A DNA stretch of 10,761 bases, from the NCBI GenBank assembly GCA_934444485.1, contig CAKSCN010000087.1, forward strand, positions 1-10,761, in the 5' to 3' direction. The notes under the pieces are model-generated. The model did no database searches and had not been told where the DNA came from. It worked only from the letters and a program-made list of their open reading frames with translations. The position numbers were made by a program, and so were the translations under genes. The stretch comes from an uncultured Eubacteriales bacterium (GTDB taxonomy: Bacteria; Bacillota; Clostridia; Oscillospirales; CAG-382). Positions 6,928 to 10,761 of the stretch are shown piece after piece; positions within the stretch are counted from its first letter, which is position 1; each line of letters starts with the position of its first letter.

Positions 6928-7027
6928 CTCTTTACCCCATTTCGCATATCGCCGTTCCTTTCGGCATAAACTGTTTCAGTACCTGAACAAAAAAGCAGAA
7001 AAACAACGACCGAAAGGAATGACTGAC

Positions 7028-7969
7028 ATGACAGAAAACCACAAGCCCGAGGGATTTTATCTCAACACACCGGAAAACAGAGATTACACATCGACTCTCC
7101 AAGGACTGGAGTATGCGTACCTCACAGGGATGACGCTCGAAGCACGTGCGATAAAGTGCGACAACGACCACAACCTCATAGTCGAACTCGGAAAGCACCG
7201 TGGAATCATACCGAGAAGTGAGGTGCAGATGTCGTCGGGCGGCGAAAAGGTGCGTGACATAGCGGTAATAACACGGGTCGGGAAACCGGTTGCGTTCAAG
7301 GTGACGGCGGTAAACAAAAACGGCGGCGAGTATGCGGCAGTGCTGTCGAGGCGTGCGGCACAGGAGGAATGCTACGACGAATTCATATCGAAGCTCTCTC
7401 CCGGCGACATAATCGACGCAAAAATCACCCACGAAGAGCCGTTCGGAGCGTTCTGCGACGTTGGCAGGGGAATAATTTCCCTGCTCTCGGTTGACTGCAT
7501 ATCGGTCTCACGCATACTTCACCCCAAAGACCGTTTCGGCGTCGGTCAATACATAAAGGCGGTTGTCAAAGAATCTGCCGCAGAGACGGGAAGAATCTCA
7601 CTCTCCCACAAGGAACTTCTCGGCACGTGGGAGGAAAACACGGCGGCATTTTCACCAGGAGAGACGGCGGCAGGCATTGTCAGAAGCATCGAGCCTTACG
7701 GCATTTTCGTCGAGCTTACGCCGAACCTTGCCGGGCTTGCCGAGTGGCGTGACGGAGTCGAGGAGGGTCAGAGTGCGGCGGTTTACATAAAGAGCATAAT
7801 CCCCGAGAAGATGAAGGTCAAGCTCGTTATCGTTGACAGCTACAGCTCCGAAAAAGCTCCGACTCTTCCGGAGTACCGCATAACCTCCGGTCACATTGAC
7901 AGGTGGAAGTACTCACCGGACTGCTGTCCCAAGGTCATCGAGAGCATATTCGGCGGCGAGGAAATCTGA
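7028..7969 (+). CDS. S1-domain RNA-binding protein (three S1-like repeats)
   Basis: This 313-residue protein is related to ribosomal protein S1 (COG0539). Three S1-type OB-fold segments can be seen. The first is divergent at about 34-108 (GMTLEARAIKCDNDHNLIVE, RGIIPRSEVQ, VGKPVAFKVTAVN). The second is at about 123-195 (LSPGDIIDAKITHEEPFGAF, VGQYIKAVV, GRISLSHKELLG). The third is at about 208-270 (FSPGETAAGIVRSIEPYGIF, AGLAEW, EEGQSAAVYIKSI). A separate C-terminal motif follows (GHIDRWKYSPDCCPKVIESI, from 288). ATGs at 7019 and 7028 are in frame; the Shine-Dalgarno AAGGA at 7014-7018 abuts the first and lies 9 nt before the second, so 7028 is chosen. The protein is shorter than full-length S1 (usually four to six repeats), so it is more likely an accessory RNA-binding protein than the main ribosomal S1. 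No clear promoter is visible between the preceding terminator and this gene. The symporter gene follows after 7 nt, so the two are likely co-transcribed. Confidence 0.88.
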   Translation: MTENHKPEGFYLNTPENRDYTSTLQGLEYAYLTGMTLEARAIKCDNDHNLIVELGKHRGIIPRSEVQMSSGGEKVRDIAVITRVGKPVAFKVTAVNKNGGEYAAVLSRRAAQEECYDEFISKLSPGDIIDAKITHEEPFGAFCDVGRGIISLLSVDCISVSRILHPKDRFGVGQYIKAVVKESAAETGRISLSHKELLGTWEENTAAFSPGETAAGIVRSIEPYGIFVELTPNLAGLAEWRDGVEEGQSAAVYIKSIIPEKMKVKLVIVDSYSSEKAPTLPEYRITSGHIDRWKYSPDCCPKVIESIFGGEEI

Positions 7970-7976
7970 CGGCGGC

Positions 7977-9176
7977 ATGAATTTCCCTCGTATCTGCGAA
8001 ATCCTCACCGTTGCACTGATACTCATTTCCGGCACGGTCTGCACCGTGAGATACCGCTTTTTGCAGTTTCACGCATTCCGAAATCTACACCGTGCCTTCG
8101 GCTGCGGCAAAGGCTCATTCCCGGCGCTTGCAACCTCTCTCGGAGGGACGATAGGCGCAGGCAACATAATCGGAGTGGCAGGCGCTGTCGCACTCGGCGG
8201 CGAGGGTGCAGTCATATGGCTTGTAATCGGCGCATTTTTCGGTATGATACTCAAGTATCACGAGGTCAGAGTGTACCTCAATCACAGAAAAAGGAGTACT
8301 GACGGCGACTTTCGTGCCGGAGCGGTATACTGCACCGATAACCGCAGACTCGGCGTTTTCTTTGGCGTTTTCTGTATCGCAAGTGCGTTTCTCATGGGAA
8401 ATCTCACGCAGAGCACCGCCATATACGAGGCAGTGTTTCCGCACGGCGGCGCAATCGAAAAAGCCGCTCTTTCGGCGGTACTGTTTGCGGTACTTCTCAT
8501 AACGCTCTCGGGAGGGTTTGAGTCGATATCGAAAATATCCTCCGCACTCGTGCCGCTAATGGGCGTACTTTATCTCGGCACGGCACTTTACGTGATATTC
8601 ATTTGCCGGAGCGAAATAATCCCCGTGACGGTACGGATATTTGAGGGTGCGTTCACAAGGTGCGGTGTGCGCTCTCTCCTCCCGGCGGCTTACGGAATGT
8701 CAAGGGGACTTCTCTCCAACGAGGGCGGACTCGGCAGCTCGTCAACCGCACTCGCAAGCACGCCGGACGCCGACGAAAACACGCCCTATCTCGGCATTGC
8801 GGAGGTCTTTCTTTCGACGGTGGTCGTGGGACTTGTCACCGCCTATTCCCTGCTCTGCTCCGGCGTGCCGCTTGACGTTCCGCACGGCGAACTCGTGAAA
8901 AACGCTTTCGGCTCGGTGACCGGCGGCTTCGGTGAATGCGTGGTGAGAATATCGACGGTGCTGTTCGCCTACACTTCGTTTTCCGGATGGTACTTTTACG
9001 GTATGCGCTGTGCCGAGTATCTGAACCCGAGGTGCGTCACGCTCTACCGCTTCATTTTCTGCGCCTTTGCTTTCGGAGGACTTTTCGTTCCGATAGAGCT
9101 TGCAATGGAGCTTTCGGCAGTGAGCGCATTCTTCATGTGCGCAGCAAATATTCTGATTCTTTCAAAAGAGAATTAG
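7977..9176 (+). CDS. Sodium:alanine/amino-acid symporter, AGCS family
   Basis: This hydrophobic 399-residue protein belongs to the alanine/glycine:cation symporter family (Na_Ala_symp, TC 2.A.25). Diagnostic stretches are YRFLQFHAFRNLHRAFG (26-42), LATSLGGTIGAGNIIGVAGA (51-70) running into VALGGEGAVIW, GNLTQS (141-146) and RGLLSNEGGLGSSSTALAS (243-261; family form RGLFSNEAGMGSAP). About ten membrane segments are expected. It should take up a small neutral amino acid such as alanine or glycine with sodium; the exact substrate is not readable. At 399 residues it is shorter than the usual 440-550, with a trimmed N-terminus and C-terminal tail, but the core motifs are intact and there is no sign of a frameshift. 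The ATG at 7977 is 7 nt after the S1-protein stop. The only nearby Shine-Dalgarno-like GAGGAA (7958-7963) is 13 nt away, so start-up by translational coupling is likely. Transcription probably ends at the hairpin at 9287-9309. Confidence 0.9.
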   Translation: MNFPRICEILTVALILISGTVCTVRYRFLQFHAFRNLHRAFGCGKGSFPALATSLGGTIGAGNIIGVAGAVALGGEGAVIWLVIGAFFGMILKYHEVRVYLNHRKRSTDGDFRAGAVYCTDNRRLGVFFGVFCIASAFLMGNLTQSTAIYEAVFPHGGAIEKAALSAVLFAVLLITLSGGFESISKISSALVPLMGVLYLGTALYVIFICRSEIIPVTVRIFEGAFTRCGVRSLLPAAYGMSRGLLSNEGGLGSSSTALASTPDADENTPYLGIAEVFLSTVVVGLVTAYSLLCSGVPLDVPHGELVKNAFGSVTGGFGECVVRISTVLFAYTSFSGWYFYGMRCAEYLNPRCVTLYRFIFCAFAFGGLFVPIELAMELSAVSAFFMCAANILILSKEN

Positions 9177-9286
9177 CAATTGCAGACAGTTTCAGGGTAT
9201 ACTCTTCATTTCGGACTGCCGTTATCCTGTCTATTTCGCAAACTGCAACGTAATACACAATAGTTGAGAATATGTACAATAAAGAA

Positions 9287-9309
9287 AGCCGGGTCATAAA
9301 GACTCGGCT
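9287..9309. terminator. Bidirectional terminator between convergent genes
   Basis: AGCCGGGTC (9287-9295) pairs with GACTCGGCT (9301-9309) across an ATAAA loop: nine base pairs including one G-U. On the plus strand a short T run (TGTTTTC) follows; on the minus strand the hairpin is followed by TTCTTTATT. It lies 110 nt after the symporter stop and 60 nt after the isomerase stop, so it plausibly ends both transcripts. Confidence 0.7.
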
Positions 9310-9336
9310 ATGTTTTCGCTGTTCGACGTTCTAATT

Positions 9337-9364
9337 GTCAATCGTCAATTGTCAATTGTCAATT
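9337..9364. repeat. Four-copy tandem repeat of GTCAATT
   Basis: Units are GTCAATC (9337-9343) and three exact GTCAATT copies (9344-9350, 9351-9357, 9358-9364). The array is preceded by AATT and followed by a T run and the stop of the isomerase gene, so it lies in the 3' untranslated part of both convergent transcripts. The CAATTG at each unit junction is palindromic. The function is unknown; a variable-number repeat is possible. Confidence 0.8.
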
Positions 9365-9368
9365 TTTA

Positions 9369-10343
9369 TCACGCCCAGAACATTCCGTTCGGCTTCGGCT
9401 CGGAAATGATAACGCTGCGCAAGAACGCAATCGCCTTCTCAAGTCCCTCCTTGCTCGTCATGAAGCTGTCCTCATGCTCGATGGACATAACATGATTGTA
9501 GCCGACAAGCTGAAGTGCGGAAACCATTTCCTTCCAGGTCTCTACGCTCGTGCCGTAGCCGAGGCTTCTGAACACCCAGCTTCTGTTGATCTCGTCGCTG
9601 TAGTGCTTGCTGTCAAGAACACCGTTTACGGCTGTATTGTACTTGTCGATCTTGGTATCCTTTGCGTGGAAGTGGAATATGGCGTCGCCCTTTCCGATCT
9701 CGATAATAGCCTTTGCCGGGTCGATTCCCTGCCAAATAAGGTGAGACGGGTCGAAGTTTGCGCCGATGCAGTCGCCGACCGCATTTCTGAGTTTGAAGAG
9801 CGTCTCTGTGTTGTATACGCAGAAGCCGGGGTGCATCTCAAACGCTATCTTCTTTACGCCGTACTTCTTCGCAAGCTCCGCCTTCTTTGTCCAGTACGGA
9901 ATAAGTACGTCGTTCCACTGATAATCGAGTATGTCGAGGTATTCCGGCGGCCATGCGCAGGTTACCCAGTTGGGCATCTTATCCTCGGGGCTTCCGCCGG
10001 GGCAGCCTGAGAAGGTGATGACAGTGTCAAGCTCAAGTTCGTTCGCAAGCTTCAGAGCTCTGTCAAACTCGTAGTCGCACTTTGCGGCGAAATCCTTATC
10101 GGGCGATACTGCGTTTCCGTGAACTGAGAGTGCGGAAATTATCGTGCCGTACTTCGGGAAAAGCTCCTTGTATGCCTTGAGCTTCGCCTTGTCTGCGAGG
10201 AGTTCTTCGGGGTGAGAATGCGCCTCTCCCGGATATCCTCCTACACCTATCTCGACCGCTTCAACGCCGAGACCGGTTACGTATTTGAGCATTTCTTCCA
10301 CCGGCATATCACCGAGCGGTACTGTTACAAGACCGAGTTTCAT
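9369..10343 (-). CDS. Sugar isomerase/epimerase, xylose-isomerase-like TIM barrel
   Basis: This 324-residue protein belongs to the AP-endonuclease-2/xylose-isomerase-like superfamily (COG1082, IolE-like). It starts MKLGLVTVPLGDMPVEEML, the first barrel strand, followed by VEAVEIGVGGYPG (27-39) and LSVHGN (72-77). Likely metal ligands are E169 (IAFEMHPGF), D198 and H201 (NFDPSHLIWQG), H224 or H226 (FHFHAKDTK) and E289 (SIEHEDSF), so the active site looks intact. The family isomerises or epimerises sugars, keto-sugars and inositol derivatives; the substrate is not readable here. The start at 10343 is supported by AAGGAG at 10357-10352, 8 nt upstream. The gene follows the oxidoreductase gene by 24 nt and is almost certainly in its operon. 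Such oxidoreductase-isomerase pairs are common in catabolism of inositols and of 3-keto-sugars or glycosides, so a role of that kind is inferred. Confidence 0.9.
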   Translation of the reverse strand: MKLGLVTVPLGDMPVEEMLKYVTGLGVEAVEIGVGGYPGEAHSHPEELLADKAKLKAYKELFPKYGTIISALSVHGNAVSPDKDFAAKCDYEFDRALKLANELELDTVITFSGCPGGSPEDKMPNWVTCAWPPEYLDILDYQWNDVLIPYWTKKAELAKKYGVKKIAFEMHPGFCVYNTETLFKLRNAVGDCIGANFDPSHLIWQGIDPAKAIIEIGKGDAIFHFHAKDTKIDKYNTAVNGVLDSKHYSDEINRSWVFRSLGYGTSVETWKEMVSALQLVGYNHVMSIEHEDSFMTSKEGLEKAIAFLRSVIISEPKPNGMFWA

Positions 10344-10367
10344 AGTATTTTCTCCTTTATAAATTTA

Positions 10368-10761
10368 TTACTTATTGAAATAGTACGGTTCGCCCGTCTT
10401 TGCGGACTCATAGATACCCTCGAGTATCTGAGTTACGACGTAAGCCTGCTCGGGGAGGACAACGGGATCCTTATCCTCGAGAATTGCGTTTATCCATGCT
10501 CTTGCGTCTCTGTCAGCCGGAGAACCGAAGCCGTCACCGTCGTAGAACGCAACACCGCCGCTCTTGAGGTCGGGGTTCATTGTGTACATACGGCCGTTCT
10601 TGACGCCGTTGATTCTTACGCCTCCGGTCATTGTGTCAAGACCTTCGTTCGTGCCGCAGAGCATATATCTTGTTTCTCTGACCTCGAGAGTGTTGAGCGC
10701 CCACGAGGATTCGAGGGATACCGTCGCGCCGTTTTCCATTACGACAAAGCCGAACGCACTG
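10368..10761 (-). CDS. Gfo/Idh/MocA-family oxidoreductase, C-terminal part
   Basis: Only the last 130 or so codons are in the window; the start and the NAD(P)-binding Rossmann domain lie beyond the right edge. The visible part has the C-terminal substrate-domain pattern of the Gfo/Idh/MocA family: SAFGFVVMENGATVSLESSW at the window edge, an RYMLCGTNEGL strand, FGSPADRDARAWINAILEDK and a closing stretch with VVLPEQAYVVTQILEGIYES. These match the usual FENGATLSLEASW and A...V..ILEGIY.SA features. The catalytic EKP and lysine motifs cannot be checked. The enzyme would oxidise or reduce a sugar or polyol hydroxyl with NAD(P). The isomerase/epimerase gene 24 nt downstream suggests that they act in sequence. 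Family assignment is firm, substrate unknown. Confidence 0.88.
   Translation of the reverse strand, partial: SAFGFVVMENGATVSLESSWALNTLEVRETRYMLCGTNEGLDTMTGGVRINGVKNGRMYTMNPDLKSGGVAFYDGDGFGSPADRDARAWINAILEDKDPVVLPEQAYVVTQILEGIYESAKTGEPYYFNK

Noticed and set aside
6806..7027. Extension of the S1-protein frame back to 6806
   Set aside because: It overlaps the end of the RadC-like gene and runs through the terminator hairpin. The extra residues show no S1 features, and the ribosome binding site points to 7028.
7896..7976. Extension of the symporter frame back to 7896 inside the S1 gene
   Set aside because: The added residues are the out-of-frame reading of the conserved C-terminal motif of the S1 protein; the symporter homology begins after 7977.

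Overview
The window looks like chromosome of a Gram-positive Clostridia-type bacterium (Oscillospirales/Eubacteriales would fit). The grounds are strong AGGAGG-type ribosome binding sites, sigma-A-like promoters, roughly balanced base composition in genes with AT-rich intergenic DNA, a sugar ABC importer with no ATPase gene beside it, and the general gene content. The taxon is an inference; there is no rRNA or other marker gene.

Positions 1-5722, minus strand: a carbohydrate-importer operon. Reading leftward from a promoter at 5694-5722 there is a leader of about 230 nt with riboswitch-like pairing. It is followed by a very large (1090 aa) secreted solute-binding protein with two tandem carbohydrate-binding-like beta-sandwich domains ahead of the binding domain, a MalF/UgpA-type permease, a MalG/UgpE-type permease, and the start of a secreted NHL-repeat protein that runs off the window. 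Gaps between genes are 29, 1 and 14 nt, so the genes are very likely co-transcribed. No ATP-binding subunit is present in the window; a shared MsmX/MsmK-type ATPase encoded elsewhere is the likely partner.

Positions 5723-6233: AT-rich divergent intergenic DNA with a TTCG-loop hairpin and a second strong promoter firing to the right.

Positions 6240-9176, plus strand: a RadC-related protein whose C-terminal JAMM/MPN domain has lost the metal-binding motif, closed by a clear terminator. Then comes a two-gene unit: a three-S1-domain RNA-binding protein and a compact AgcS-family sodium:amino-acid symporter 7 nt downstream.

Positions 9177-9368: convergent intergenic spacer with a bidirectional terminator hairpin and a four-copy GTCAATT tandem repeat.

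Positions 9369-10761, minus strand: a xylose-isomerase-like TIM-barrel sugar isomerase/epimerase preceded by the 3' end of a Gfo/Idh/MocA oxidoreductase, probably a sugar or polyol catabolic pair. Both minus-strand clusters concern carbohydrate use, but nothing in the window identifies the sugar. The most unusual features are the structured leader, the multi-domain solute-binding protein without a lipobox, and the RadC pseudo-enzyme.
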